A DNA stretch of 64,000 bases from the NCBI GenBank assembly GCA_033439265.1, contig JAVTVX010000024.1, forward strand, positions 2,108,001 through 2,172,000, given 5' to 3'. The notes beneath the pieces are model-generated. The model did not search any database. It was not told the DNA's origin and saw only the letters and a list, made by a program, of their open reading frames with translations. Position 1 is the stretch's first letter. Each line of letters opens with the position of its first letter. This document shows positions 1 through 14,184 of the stretch, one piece after another. A program made the translations under genes and the position numbers. Origin of the DNA: Dillenia suffruticosa (taxonomy: Eukaryota > Streptophyta > Magnoliopsida > Dilleniales > Dilleniaceae).

Positions 1-2128
1 GCCCGGCCCACCCCACTCCAACTTCATGGGTGATTACTTTTGATTTGACGCAATTGCCCTTAATTAATTTCTCGTTGAAGACGATAATGCCCTCGTCCTT
101 CAAGCAATCGACAACAGCCACAATGAAACAATTCATCTTCCTCGGTTCCATCTTCGTATGCAATTAAATGTGGTTTAAACTAAGTGGTTTTTTCGCCATC
201 GTCAGTGTAATCTTTTTTTTTTTTTGTGAAAAAAAAAGTTCTTCGATCGCATGTTAATTGCAATATAAGATGGCTAAAAGTTCTACCTAAGTAAAATAAT
301 AAAGCTTTTCTATGTTTAATAAAAGAACATAAAAAATGTAGCCCACCTTGAATAATAAAGCTTTTCTATGAAAAAGTTTCAGAATTTAAGTTTAATATAT
401 ATATATATGAAAAGGGTTTATCAGATCTTTTCATATTTGAATATTTGTTTATTTTTGACCAAAAAGTATGGAATAAAGTAAAACCAACACCACAGTATAA
501 TCAAAATTTTGAAAAATCAGATTCGCATCAATATGTGAACTTAGTCTTTTATGAAAAAACAATATCGACTTTTACATAAACTAAATTTGACCTTTAGAAC
601 ATATAACCATTAGGTTTTAAAATTCCTCATAAAAATATTTTATTAAATAATTAATTTTAATTTTAATAAAAATTTTTATTGCCAATAAAAAATGCTTACG
701 GGCGCACAGTGGAACAAGGAGGGTGATGTGCGGAGCACTTGTTGTGGAAAAGACGATTGACGTGGTCAAGCGTGGGAAAGGGGAGCGAGGTCATGAGTCA
801 AAGAGTCATATCAAGTACGGGGTATGGACTAGGGGGCAGTGGCAGGTAGACGGTCAATTTGGCCGCCCGTACGTTTTGGGGGAGAGGGGCAGTTTTGTCC
901 TGTAATTAAGAATTTTGAAATCATGAGGTTTGACAACTAACTAACTGTCGTATTCCCGATGGACGACAAAACCTCCACCTCGAGTGAGAGAGAAAATTCC
1001 GCGCCGACGACGAGAACGCAGATCATGGGACACGTTTCCCTCGAATTTTTTAAAATCCAGGTCTTCGTGATCCGCTGCATGCGCGACCATCGGATTTTCC
1101 TTATTCAACACCAGAGAGCCAATCATGTTAGTCTAAGTCAATTACGTTGACATAAGTTAAATTTCCTTTTTTTCTTTTAAGTTAATTTTCCTTTAAATTT
1201 AAAAAAAAAAAAAAAAAAGGAAGGAATTTTCCATCATCAAGGAAGAGCCCACCGTGCCCAAATCTTTTTGCGAAAGGCCCACACTTGGATCACCAAGCAT
1301 CTTATCTGGGCAGACTATTTTGGGGCCGGGCTAGGTAAGACGACTCGGTCAAGGCCTTGTTTGTCCGGCCCTAGCCTAAAATTTAAAGGGGAAGTGAGAA
1401 TAAGCCCGACTCAGTTTAGATTAAATAAAATTTTTAATAAAAATTTACTTCACAAGCATGCATGCATTCATCAAATAGTGAATTAGTATGATAAACTTGT
1501 AACAGCACTGAGATTTACAATTTGATTTGTCATCTTAGTTTACTACATTAAACCCTTAATTAATTTAACTAAGAAAGAGAAAAACCTTGAATTCCTTAAC
1601 TGGCGGGTGTTGTCATTCTATTATGGGACTTTTAGTGTGTGTTTAATTAAAAACTATTAGAAATAGAATAAAAACAAATTAGAAACGCATTAACCTGAGT
1701 TTGAAGTTTCCCATACAAATGCATTACCCATTAGATCATGTGGTTTGCAAAATGAGGACCCCATTTGTGATAATTGAAGCGGACCATCTACCAATCTTTT
1801 TCTTTTTGTGAAAATCTACCAATCTATTTCACAATGGAACATTGACCCATCAAACTCAAAAAGAGATATCTGCAACAATAATTACATTTGAAATTTCTAA
1901 CATACAAATTCCAAAATTTTTGACAGAAGCTCATCAGAAGCAACCAATTTTCACAACCAGACAACCACCCACAAATGCTTACACATTGGCATCACTACAA
2001 TTTTTTTTTTCCTTTTTACAGGTGAATACATTCACTCAATTGCTATTGACAGAAATCCTTCCTTTTTTTTTCCTCATTTTCAAATCTATGCAAACCTAAT
2101 GGTGTAAAACCTAAAAATATGGCAGGTG
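1..2128. other. Intergenic region, no supportable gene
   Basis: AT-rich sequence with homopolymer runs, including a poly-A tract near 1201-1218. Two less AT-rich patches (about 690-1130 and 1230-1390) contain only short open frames with no recognisable protein. The second patch carries GGGCCGGGC-like words, as often seen in degenerate plant repeats. The last part lies downstream of the receptor kinase and would hold its 3' UTR. Confidence 0.6.
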
Positions 2129-5100
2129 TTACCTTGGACCAGAAAGCTCCATGGCTTCAACCACTAGGGATGATTCTTCTATGTAATCTGAATATTTTTC
2201 CAGAGGATTTTTACATGACCGTGACCTTGGTGTCTCAACTTTTTGTGAGGCTTCCCACTTCTCTGCCAAGCCGTCCCCTCCTAACATTTTTAGTGCCTCG
2301 GACATCCTTGGTCGATGAACTGGATTGAATTGAGTGCACAAAAGAGCCACCTGAACCATTTCTTCTAACTCTACACTATCAAAGTTGTTCTTTAGAACTT
2401 TGTCCACCATTAGGTTAAGTTTTCCTTCCTGGTGGAGCTTCTTGACCTGCAGGCGGAAGTCTTGACCAATTATAAGTGACATGAAAAACCAAAGAACTAT
2501 CAAGACAAAGGGCTATAATTTCTTCTTCTTTGTGACAGACAAGGAGGATTGTGGACTGCCAAAGGCCATCCAGCCTCTACTTTCAGGATTGGATGGTTCC
2601 CATGGATTCAAACATAAGAAGGCACAAAAGATTAAGGCAGAAGTTCATTTGAAAGAAAGTACCCAATCAAGCATTACGCCTTTCTGGTTGGCAGCTCGTC
2701 CAAAATCCAAAGCCTTTTGACCAGTTATTAGCTCAAGGAGCAAAATCCCAAAACCAAAGACATCAGTCTTTTCTGATGATTGCCCAGTAGATAAATACTC
2801 GGGAGCAATGTGGCCCACTGTGCCACGCACAGCAGTGGTGACATGAGAATCTCGGTGATCCAAGAGCTTTGCCAATCCAAAGTCTCCCACAACTGCCTCA
2901 AAATCTTCGTCCAACAGGATGTTGGCTGCTTTGACATCTCGGTGTATAATCTTGGGATCACACTGCTCGTGCAAGTACATAAGCCCCCTTGCTGTACCCA
3001 GAGCTATTCTCTTTCGCCTTGACCAGTCCAAAACTGGCTTCCCATGATTAAAATCTGATACGAGAAAAGACCAAACAACAAAGTTACTAAGACAACTTTG
3101 AGCATACAATAGATACAGGCAAAGTAGAGAACAGCAATTTCAGAACTCGGTGGCTTTATGGAATTCAGAGTGCTTCTGACAGTGGCAGTAAAAATGGCAT
3201 TCTAACCTGCCAGCTACAAGAGCAGAAAATTGACCTTAATGGAATGATGTTCATGAGAAGAAGAAATTGAGTGTGATGAGGTGGTAGCAAGCTTTAGTAG
3301 ACTCAAATGCAGCAATCACCATGTAACCAAGCAATATCATCATGCAAGGAAGTTCTCTAATTCTCTTTTATCCAGAGATCCATGCATACACTTATTTAGG
3401 TGCCATCAATCACATACCAAGCTAATCTAAAGGCCAGAAATTCACCAAAAAAAAAGAGAGAGAGAAAATGAGTTGGGAAACGAATAACTAAAACTGACAA
3501 TCACAAGTAGCGGTGGCATACCTCTCAACCGGGATGCTACACTCCCATTTGGCATGAAAGGGTAAACAAGCAGCCTTTCACTCTCGTTGGAGCAGAATCC
3601 ACAGAGTCGTAGAAGATTACGATGTACAGCCAAACTTATCATCTCAACTTCTGTTTGAAACTGGATTTCACCACCAGCAGCATTGTAATCCTTTAATCTT
3701 TTCACAGCCACCAAAGTCCCATCATTCAAGCATCCCTTATATACAATTCCAAATCCACCCCTCCCTAATATATTCTTCGAGTTGAAATGGTTTGTTGCAA
3801 CCCGGAGCTCCTTAAATGTATACTTCTTCAAATGGCCCAAGCATACCTCAGGATCATATTGATCTGCAAAAGCAAACAACAGTTTTCAACACATAATGAG
3901 CTAATTAAACTGTTCAATAGGTTCCCTGAATTGAAGGGGCGAGAGCAATCAAGAGATGATTACTTTAAATCTTCGAGATTTTTAAAATGGCAATTTTGCA
4001 GATTTAGGATAATTAACATGGGAAATAGGAAAAAAGTGACTTCTGACAGACAGGAATTATTGATGTCTATTAGAAAGATGGATCAAATGTATATAAATAA
4101 AACAGAAAAGCATAGAGATTTCAAAGCAATATGCCATCAAAATTCCTGATTCCTAGTTTAAATGTCATATCAGCCAATGATTGTATTGCAAGAAATATTG
4201 ATCTGTGAACTTCTCTTTGCTGTCTACACCTATTAGAAAGCACAACTTTTCTACAGAAGAAGCAAAACCAATTCAACCAAAAGCATCCTTAAGAAAATGG
4301 TCACATGAATGTTGCTGAATATTGGTAATTTCTAGGTCAAAAGTTAGGGTAAGGAAAAGAAGAACTAACCATTGACATCAAAGAAAATCTGCTGATTGTG
4401 TCTATATCGCCACCAAATAAACAAGCCAAGCAAAACAATGACTGTTAAAACAGCACCAAAGCTTGCACTTAGAGCAACAACCAGTTGGTGGCCTTTTGAG
4501 CCAGAGTCTGATTCGCCTATGGAAGTCAAACGTCCCACCGACACAACCAAAGGGTAATCATGTCAGAAGAAATAAATGCCAAGAGATAGACAAGAAGAAC
4601 AAAATTAAATATACAATAAATACCATCTAAAGCATCTGGTTGGAAGGAAAGTGGCTCTGGAGAGACAGAAGAACAATTGTTTGCCGAACTCATTCCACAG
4701 ATTAAAGGATTACCTATAATTCTGACAGTCAGAAGTAAAGATACAAATTTGATAAGCATTACAAGAGATAAGGAATATTTAGCACTATGCAGAACACAGA
4801 GAAAGAATATCTTACTTGAATGTTCTTGCTGATATTTTAGGCAAGGAGCCACTTAAGTTATTAAAAGAAATGTCCCTGCATGCAATTATGACAGTTTAAA
4901 TCAAAACATTTCTTGACAGAACCAAAGAAACGTAAGATCGTTTCATGGTTTCACATGAAATGCAACAATAAGACAGAAGTGAAGAGCAAAAAGCTGAAAA
5001 GACCTACACAAGAGTGAGGCCTTCAACCTTCGAAAGAGACTGAGGACAAGGTCCAGTTAGGCTGTTGTTGTTGAGTCGCCTGGTTAATTCAATAAAACAG

Positions 5101-6619
5101 CAAGGCAGAGAGTGTTAATGTCTGCTTATGGTACTTGGTTCTCAGATTCTGACAATTCAAATGCTGATTAAGAAATCGTGCAGGAAACAAACAGGCAGAA
5201 TTAATTAAGGTACAGGTTGTCCATCGAGCATCAGAGAAATGGGAATAGTAATAATTTTAGGGTTTAACCCAAATAGACATTGTAATGTTAGCCAACACTA
5301 AATTTCACAAGTACTAGAACCATTTTGAAGTAAATATCCGAAGAGAGTAGAAAAACTCACAAATAATTTAGGTTCTTAAGGTCTCCCAAAGAACTGGGTA
5401 TTTCACCAGTGAATTTATTATTGGAGAGATCAAGCGTCTCAAGCTTCTCCAACCTCCCAATTGCCTCAGGAATAGGACCTGAAATGGCATTGTTCTGCAG
5501 CAATCTGTTTAAGGTGAACGAAGGCAAAAGGTTATGATGCCACGCATTAATGATCCTCAATATAAGTAACAGAACCAAGAAAGCAGAACCGAAACAACAG
5601 CATACACAGATTGCAGGTAAGTGAGATTCCCAATTCCAGAAGATAAGGTCCCGGATAAATTCTGGCTTGGAAGACCCCTGTTAAGATATCATATTATTAT
5701 GGGAAGTGAGTTCCCACGCCAAATGCAGTCAATATATCGTACAAATGTGAGTTTCATAGATAAGGTTTAAGCATCTCACAACGCTAAAACATAACCATCC
5801 GGCGTACATGTAATCATCCTCCACCCGCAAGGATCCACAGAATTAGAATCCCAGCCCTCCAGAACATTATAGGGGTCATTTAGATTGCTTTTTATAGCCA
5901 TCAAAGCAACAACTGCATCACATTTTTAGAAACAAAAGTAGGGTCAATGAATTCAATGCCACATACTATATTTTTACTTGGTTCTTATCATTCCTCGTCA
6001 AAACAAACCAAATAGAAAATCTTAGAATAGAAGAACAATAAGTTCATTTACATGAATCGGAAACAAGGGTTCAAAAGCAAAAGAGGGGCAGTAAGAAAAA
6101 AAGACACAATATTCAAAAAGGTCAGTAGTGCTTTAAACAAAAATGTGCATTGCGCAGGCACTCACGCGGTCCATAAGTATTGATAAAGGCAAAAAAAAAA
6201 AGGGTTCCGCACTACCATTTTCAAAACAAGGGAAATTACAGAAACAAAGTTTAGTTTTCACATAATGAGAAGAAAAAGAAGAACTTCAATAAGCACAAAA
6301 AATCCTACTAGAAAGAAAATTTGAAAAATACACAGAAAAAGAACAAATCATTCCAACTCTGTCGCCGGACTGAAGCTGTGAAGACACAAACTAACGTACA
6401 TTCTGGGATTGGCAACTAATTGCCAGTTTCAGGAAAACATAAGCATATTGAGATGCGAAGAGATAACAAGAAAAGGAAAGAAAAAGACCCATGAGTCATG
6501 AGATACAAACCTTCATAGTTGACTCCGGATGGAGAAAGAGTGGCAAAAGAACCCTTCATTAGCAACAGAATCAGTAACCCGACTCTCCAGAAAAAAGAAG
6601 AATCCGTTTCTTTTTCCAT
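2129..6619 (-). CDS. NIK3: LRR receptor-like serine/threonine kinase, subfamily II (NIK3-like)
   Basis: Plasma-membrane receptor kinase of the NIK/SERK-type LRR-II family; NIK proteins act in immune and antiviral signalling. Exons (high to low): 6619-6511, 5912-5780, 5677-5606, 5504-5361, 5079-5008, 4875-4816, 4721-4624, 4516-4370, 3863-3522, 3054-2663, 2446-2129. They join in frame to 628 aa; Arabidopsis NIK1 is about 638 aa. Every junction is GT-AG. Visible parts: signal peptide (about 1-26), leucine-zipper-like cap ending in WRMITC, four to five LRRs encoded by 72-bp units, a TM segment ([11 protein letters not shown]) followed by basic residues, and a complete kinase domain with [21 protein letters not shown] and DFG. 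The C-terminus is EAMELSGPR, characteristic of NIKs. NIK3 is preferred over NIK1/2 by kinase-domain wording and by the neighbouring ACLA gene; the exact paralogue is inferred. Nothing appears broken. Confidence 0.93.
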
Positions 6620-7052
6620 ACTCTATCTCTCTTTTCAGTGAAAAAGGAAAATTTACTTTGCCAGTACCCATTTGTCAACAAGAAGCAAAACGTAACAACC
6701 CATCTCAAACAACAAACAACAAAATCAGCAAAAAAGTCGGCACTTCCTCAAGTTTATCCAAAATACCCAATACTCTCCCCCCAAAAGATTCTCCTTTTGC
6801 TCTCCAAACCAAATGCAAAATCAAAAACTCAACAAAACTTCCTTTTGACAAATACCCAGAAGCAAACTTGTTAAACCCACAAGTGTAAACTCAAGATGAG
6901 ATCAAAAGCAGAGAATTTCATCGAGACACTCATAAAAGCCTGAAATTCTGAGAACCTGGAGATCTGAGAAACAATGGGATCTTCACACAAATGCCATGCG
7001 GGTATGTTTATGTTGTTGGTTTGTAGGATTCACCTATGATTCTCTCCCACTA

Positions 7053-7082
7053 TCACAGCACAGCACAGCACAGCACAGCACA
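7053..7082 (+). repeat. (CACAG)n pentanucleotide microsatellite
   Basis: About five perfect tandem copies of CACAG, about 440 bp upstream of the receptor-kinase start codon and probably in its promoter or 5' UTR. Confidence 0.85.
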
Positions 7083-9962
7083 CCACTCTCTACTCTTCCC
7101 CAGACACAACAAAGCTAAAACCGAAAACAATAATATAAACAAAAAAATAAATAAAATTGCGGATTTTAAAAATAGAGATCAAAATCAATCAACTAGAACC
7201 TAACCCAACACGCAAAGGCCAAAAAGCCACCACACCATGCTGTCTCCACTAAAAAAATATTAGTAAGAAAAAGGAATAATATGTTTTTTAATAAAAATGA
7301 ATTGGGTATTTCTAAAAAAAATTAATAATAATTATGAAGAGGAGTATGTAAAGTGTGTTGTAGTCTGCGTGATTGGACTGAATGAGGTGAAGTTTTGGAT
7401 CAGAATTCGCAGAAGGAACAACATGGGATTGGGATGTGGGAGTGAAAAAAGCTCGAAAGAAAAATTGGAAAAAGAAATAATTTTCTTGCAGGCAGGTTTT
7501 TGGCAGGTCACGTGCTTGGATTGTCTTCATCTTTGTTGGCTTTTGCCTTCAAAAGGCTGTTTTTTTATTTTTCTTTTTTATTTTGATGGTGTGAAATAAT
7601 CATTCTGCTAAAGTAGCTTCCCCACCATGCTAACATGCACCACATAATGTAATGAGATGAAAAGTTTTTAATTTCCTCGTATATAGTAAAAAGGGATTTA
7701 TCGGCAATTCTCTTTGCAGCTTACTTTACCCTTTTCCATATATTTTTCTCAAAATTAAATGGATAAAATTCTTATTTTTATATTTAATCTCAATAATAAC
7801 TTGTTTCTATTTTTTAATTGTAAAAATTATAATTTCAAATATTATCGATTTTAAAAATATAAATTCTATTTTTTTAAAATTATAACTTTCAAAGGGTATT
7901 CTACTTTATTTTGCAAATGGGAAGTTTTGGCTTTATCTCTAAAATCTGGTCAATTTAGAAATTAAATGTGAATTTTTTAAGCAAAAGATTAAACCTATGG
8001 CACTCAAAGCACAGAGAACAAGCAGAATGATTTTAGGGGTGAAACGAAACAGTGGGGGAGCACTAAAGTACGCCGCAGGGGTGGTGACGGCGAGGCTTGT
8101 TATATTCTTTGTCGGTCAATGTGACCGAGAGCATCTCTAAAATGCGCCCGCCCCGACATACGGACCTGGCACTTTCGAATTTACATTGGCTGGGGCTGTT
8201 TCCTCTTTTTCTTAATCTTCACTCACTTCTTTTTTAATAGGTTTATCCGCTTCAATTATTAATAAATTAATTATAGTTGCTGCCGATGACACATGGTTTC
8301 CTTCGTTAAAATCCAAAGTGAATTGCATGACGACATATGCTTGGTGGCTAAATTACCAAAATGGGTTTTATTGGAATTTCACGAAACTAACGTGTTATTA
8401 TGAATTGAAAATTGTACGCCGTTTCTCGAAAAAACAAAAAAATCACTTAATCAAGAATTCTTGACCATTCGGCTATTCCATCAATTCCCAATTTGTTTAA
8501 TATCGAGCGCCAATATCTTTAAATAAAATATTGAGTTCGAGTTGTTATATAAAAAAATATATTGAAAGGGTTTTGTCTAAAAATCTAATCCGTTTCGAAT
8601 CGAATTTAATCAAATTTAAAATATTTAATAGATATCGATATTTTATAAAAAAAATAATTTAAAAATATTAACTTTATAAGCAATATTTATAAAGGGGATT
8701 TAATATTAAAAAAAACGATGATGATAACTCCAGTTTAGTTTAGACAATCATACATTTGCCATTAAAAATTTAATTTTGACAAAATTTTACAAATAAAATA
8801 ATATAAAATTAAAAATTAAAAGAAAGTACTTTTAAAAAAGAATCAGAAATCCTTTGAGTATTAAAAGAATCGGTGGAAAATGCAGAAAATACTTTGCTCG
8901 GACCTAGAGACATATAAATAATCCTTGATTTTCTCTAATTATATAAAGAGTTTAGCTTTGAAAAATATCTCTCCAACAAAGATTATGGTTGTCCTTCCTT
9001 CTTGATTCATTTATGCATGAAAAATGAAATTCGCCCTATAAGAGGATTTTCCATTTTTTTTTTTTAATTTTAATACTCTTATCAAACAGCCATGCAATCG
9101 ATAAGAAGAGGGACTTTGAAAAATGGACAAAGGGAGATGATAGAGAAACCTGACCTAAGAGCCTTGTGACGTGGGGTGGGGGCAGACCAAGCTAGCCTCT
9201 TGTGTTGACCAATGAAGTGAGTTCTAAAGTGGGCTTCTAGAGAATTTTAAAGGGCTTACAAAATGTTGAGAGAAGATAGACAACAATTTTAACATGAAAT
9301 CAACTAATTCTAAACTATTTTATAAAAACACTTTTGTTGTTTTTTATTTGCTTACGTCCATGTTGTTGCAAACCCTTAGTTTCAATAGACTTAAAAAAAA
9401 TAAAATATTATTTCATTTAGTTAATTTAAAATGATGACAAAATTAATATACGATATCTTTTATTTAAAAATAATTATATGTTTGAAAATAAGAATCGTTT
9501 TTCTAAGTTAAGAATTTAAGTTTTGGATGGGAATTAACGTTACGAAATGTATACAATGTCTAAGTGTTTTTTTTTACGAAACGATAATTACGTAATCAGT
9601 GCAATCTCATCATATTTTAATGTTATTAATAAAGAATTTTTTGTTGATGGCACAGAAATTGTGTTGTGAGATCATAATTCTTATTTTTTATTATTCTTTT
9701 TTGGTTGTTAAAATGAAAAAGAAAAAAAAAATCTAAAATAAAGTCTCAAGGCAAAGAAAGTAAACGCATGCATATGCCATGAAAATGAAATGTGACATTT
9801 GGGTCCACAATCTATTGATTATGAACTCATCATCTTAGGCTATCTATTCTTGAAAATACATGCCAAGAAGAGGGGCATGATTGGAAATCAGATTCCCATT
9901 AATTACATTATTAATAATGGTAGCAGGTAAATATTATATTAATGGGCAATGATTCCTTGCTG

Positions 9963-10295
9963 TGCCCAAAGGGTTGTTCCCCAAAACCAAGGGGCATTTT
10001 TGTCGCTTTGGGAAAACTGAATATTCCCTACCCTATTATAATTTCTTTCTTCATTTTTTTCCTTAAAAAAATAAAAAGAAAATGAATTAAATTAAATTTT
10101 AAAAAAATGGGGAGATGAATAATACCTGGTTCAACCCTGAACCGAACCTGGTTGTGCCAATATGGATCAGGGAATTCTAATAACTGTGCTCGAGGCACAT
10201 GACCCTAAGCCCAGAGGGCATTTTGGTCGCTTTGGGAAAGTTAACTTTGCCCTACTATCTTATTCACGCCCCTAACATTTTTCTTCCCTCATTCC
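9963..10295. repeat. Imperfect direct repeat of about 90 bp
   Basis: The two units share 'GGGCATTTT(T)G', 'GTCGCTTTGGGAAA' and a 'CCCTAC' word in the same order, about 235 bp apart (9963-10050 and 10200-10295). They look like two old copies of a short repeat; no coding sense was found. Confidence 0.5.
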
Positions 10296-11789
10296 TTCGC
10301 TCTTATTTATTTATTTTATATACAAAAAGTCTAAAATTAAAAAAAAATAACATCAGTTGATTTATAATTTTAATGACCCTTAGTTTTTATAATACCCGGG
10401 TTGGTATTAGTCGATGAATTGGATTTGAGACTCATTATTTAAAATAATTTAATCAAAGTTTCTTTAATGTGTTTTGAAAAAAAGTTTATCAGCAACTATC
10501 CCGGGAATATAATTTTTAAAGAAATATATTGTTTTATTTTTTTTCTAATTTCCCTTTTATGTTTCGACAAGAGTTATTTTGAATTTCTCAATAGAAATAT
10601 TATATTCTCAATTTTTGTGACATCTAGGGTTGTCATTTTTCTAATAGAATTTGAGGCTTAATGATCTTTTGAAGCAATTAGGGCGTGGAAGGTGGTGCAA
10701 GGAGCATGATCATAAAATACAAATTAAAATCATATATTTAAATAAATGTTCACTGGTTTAGCTAATAAAATTCTTAAATTAGTAATAAAGAAGCATATTA
10801 TATAGTTTCAAACTAATATTATATATATATATATTTTTTTTTTTTATTTTAATTCAAAATATATAAAGTAAAAGATACCCATAAGCGATATTTGTAAAAC
10901 ATAAACTCTGCTTAACTTGTTATAGTTTATGTCTATTTTATCTTATTTATTTATAATATTTTTAATTTAAAAAATTATTAAAAAAGTCAAATTTTCACGA
11001 TAATAAAAATTTAAATTAGTATTGTATTAATAATTCCTTTGAATTGAAAATTTGTCTACGTCACTGAGTCGGAGCTAGAGTTTTCATAAGTGGAAATAAC
11101 CAATTTTTCAAAGCATACTTTCTTAAAAAAATTGTGAAGATTGTGATTCATTTTCTACTCTCCCATAAAGTGAATAATTCCTCTGGCCAAAAAAAAAAAA
11201 AATGTAATTACAAATAAGTCTCCATTATTAAAAGGATGAGCAATTATTATGTTTTGGCGGGGGCCTTGAACCGGGAACTTGTACCAGGCAAATAGACAAA
11301 AATGCGAACCTTGCTTCATGAATGATGTCTATAATGCTATTCCTAGGTGTTTGAAACACTGATCATAAATAAAATTAACTATTGTTATATAATCTCTCTC
11401 TCTCTCTCTCTCTCTCTGATCCCAAGGAAGGATGTTGGGGCGGCCATTTTAAGACTTGTAATAATGGAAGCAATTGAAACAAAATAATGCATGGATCACT
11501 AATATGAGGCTATTTGCCATATATTAGGTTGACAAACTCTAGAGTTAGATATAGATGATGCAAGATGAGATAAAGGTGGTGCTATAGAATATGAAAGCCA
11601 ACCTACCTAACCACACTTACATTACTTTGTATATTTGATTTCAACTCTTAGAATTTGCATGTATGTTTTCGTTGAAAATTTGCGCTTTCGCTTTGGCTAA
11701 AAGCATGTTAGAGGAGCATCAACTCCAAGGCGGGTCCTTATTTATTTATTATTAGGCCAATGTTGTAGTAGGTTTTAAGTTCAAAACCC

Positions 11790-11823
<34 letters not shown>

Positions 11824-13348
11824 GAGAGAGAAAAGGATTGTAGTCCTTGAGAGACAGTCTGTTAGTCATAATTCTTTTTTTATAATCCTAAGATACAAAA
11901 TTCAAGTTTTTGTATAATAAAAAAAGAATGTTATAGCGGTTTAAATCCCTACCACCAGGTGTGAGGTGGCTTGTATCATTAGATTGAGATATCAGTGGTA
12001 ATGTTGTAGCTTCCCTCACCAAAATTTTAGCATCTCTACACCGGGAGAAAGAAGTTCACTCAATGTCAATAGCTCTTGGGGTTGATTCAAAATTTCTTAG
12101 GTCGAGATTTGTGTAACCCCCAACTCGATTTTTTGCAGATTGAATGACCCATCTCACTTCTTGCGTCTTCGTTCTGACGGGGTTGGAATGCCAATGTTTG
12201 GCAACATTGTTGGGGCTTCGATACCCCATTTTTGTGCTCCTTAGATATGAATTTTTTTTCACTTTTCCTACTAATCCTCTCTGGTTACGCTTTCAGTAGG
12301 AAGAGTTTATCATGCCTTAATTCTCTATTGTTTAGCCTCAAGTATGAACTAAACAATCCTTTTAGCTTAATTGAATTTGCACCATTGCTTATGCAAGCTT
12401 GTAGTTAGCTCAACTCAAACTCATTCTTAATCTTCTCATTTATAATCTAATCTGATTCAAATATTATAAAATTAAAAGTTTAGATACATAAAAAATAAAT
12501 AGACTCAATCCTGCGATGAGGTCCCGCACAAGTCCTTATGGCTTAGCTCGTATATCTATTTGCATGGAGTTTTCTCTAATTGGGCCACTGAATCCATAAT
12601 TATCCCCCCTTTTTTTGTGGAGATTAATGTTTTATTCAATTTTCAGACAGGCAAAACGCCTCTCTCTTACTGGTAGCTCCAACCGAGACAGACTATATTA
12701 TAATATATGCATATATATATATATATATATGAAAAGAGAAAGATGTTTCACTGCATTCAGCAATGGTCAGAAACGAGGGAGGGCCCCCCAGCTACCTACA
12801 CCATCCCAAACCAAACGCATTTAGTCGTAAAAGAAGAGAAGGCTGAAAGCCTATTGGGTACTTAGTGGGACCAAGCCCAAGAAGATAAAAGACAGAGATT
12901 GACATCGGTGAACTTTTACTTGACTTTGCCTTTTCACCAAAACTAGAAATGGAACTCGGTCTTGCAAAAACAGCTGATGTGTCTGGTGGTGATTGGGCTA
13001 TAGTCATCAGACATAGATGCGAATCTATACCGTCATCAGATTATGCTTTTTTGAAACTTTATTTTCTGCCATAAAGGAAGAGGAAAGGGGGAGAAAAAGC
13101 AAAGTGAAATTTCAATCATAGTGATGGTAAAATCTTTGAAGTTTGATGGGTGAGCGAGGTCCATTAAACAGGATAAACTTTCGCTTTACCGTACTCAAGG
13201 TTGGGCCAAATTAGTCATCCCCACTTTTTTTGCTGTAGAGAGCATTGAGTACGACGGACAGTTTTGTTATCACAATCCCCACTATCCCCACCATGATAAA
13301 TTACAATCCCTTTGTTCAATCCCATGACAGGTTAGTATCTCACGTTAT

Positions 13349-13354
<6 letters not shown>

Positions 13355-13389
<35 letters not shown>
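13355..13389 (+). repeat. (GA)n microsatellite
   Basis: Uninterrupted GA dinucleotide run of about 35 bases in the gene-poor region. Confidence 0.95.
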
Positions 13390-13393
<4 letters not shown>

Positions 13394-14157
13394 AAGTTGG
13401 AAACCTTTTTTCACCGGTGAAATTTGTGTTCTTTTTCATTTTAATGAGCACCGGTCCATAACTACTTCAGGGCCCAAAAAGTTTTAAAACATTGGCTGGT
13501 AACATGGATTAACATTAACATGTCCCTTTTAAACAGCTCCTGCCTTTCTTGGGTAACTAAAAGCAAACACCCATGTCCAGTTTTCAATGATTTTGTGAAC
13601 ATGAAATGACTATTGCATGTATATGAAGATAATCGTACAATCAGACCATGCCATGGAGGAGAACGATGGATTTTATTTTTTTATTCGAGACCTTTATAAG
13701 AAAAAGGAATATATGTCTTTAAGGGATAGTTTATTGATCACAAACCTCCTCCCAAGAAGATCTAATAAAAAAAAAAAGAAAAATGTTGCCATTAAACCAT
13801 TCTTTCAACGTAGGGTTGCCTTAGAAACTTGTGTTTGAAAATGTTAAGATCAAGTTCAATTAAATTAAAAATTTTTTTAATATAAAAGTTTGTTGATATA
13901 TATAATAATTTGATATTTTTATATTTTTGATTACTTATAAAATCTTATATTTTTTATTAAAAAAGTTTTTAGTTTATTAAAACAATTAATATATTAAAAA
14001 AGATAAAACAGAGATTAATTGATATAAATCGAGAGAAATCGAAGAAAGCTAAATGATAAAATCAATCTCTTTTAGTAATAACAAAAATATAAAATATGAA
14101 TCTTACAAACAAAATAGTAATACATATGATTACTTGTCAGTTCTATAATACAAAAGG

Positions 14158-14184
14158 ATTATTGAGCCTTTACGGCTCAATAAT
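14158..14184. repeat. Perfect 11-bp hairpin
   Basis: ATTATTGAGCC and its exact reverse complement are separated by TTTAC. There is no gene nearby, so its role is unknown; it could be a remnant of a foldback element. Confidence 0.7.

Noticed and set aside
12056-13007. Short minus-strand open frames around 12056-12262 and 12792-13007
   Set aside because: No similarity that I recognise, no consistent exon chain, and surrounded by microsatellites.
14158-14184. Hairpin read as a transcription terminator
   Set aside because: Factor-independent terminators of this kind are bacterial; in plant nuclear DNA with no adjacent gene the label is not justified.
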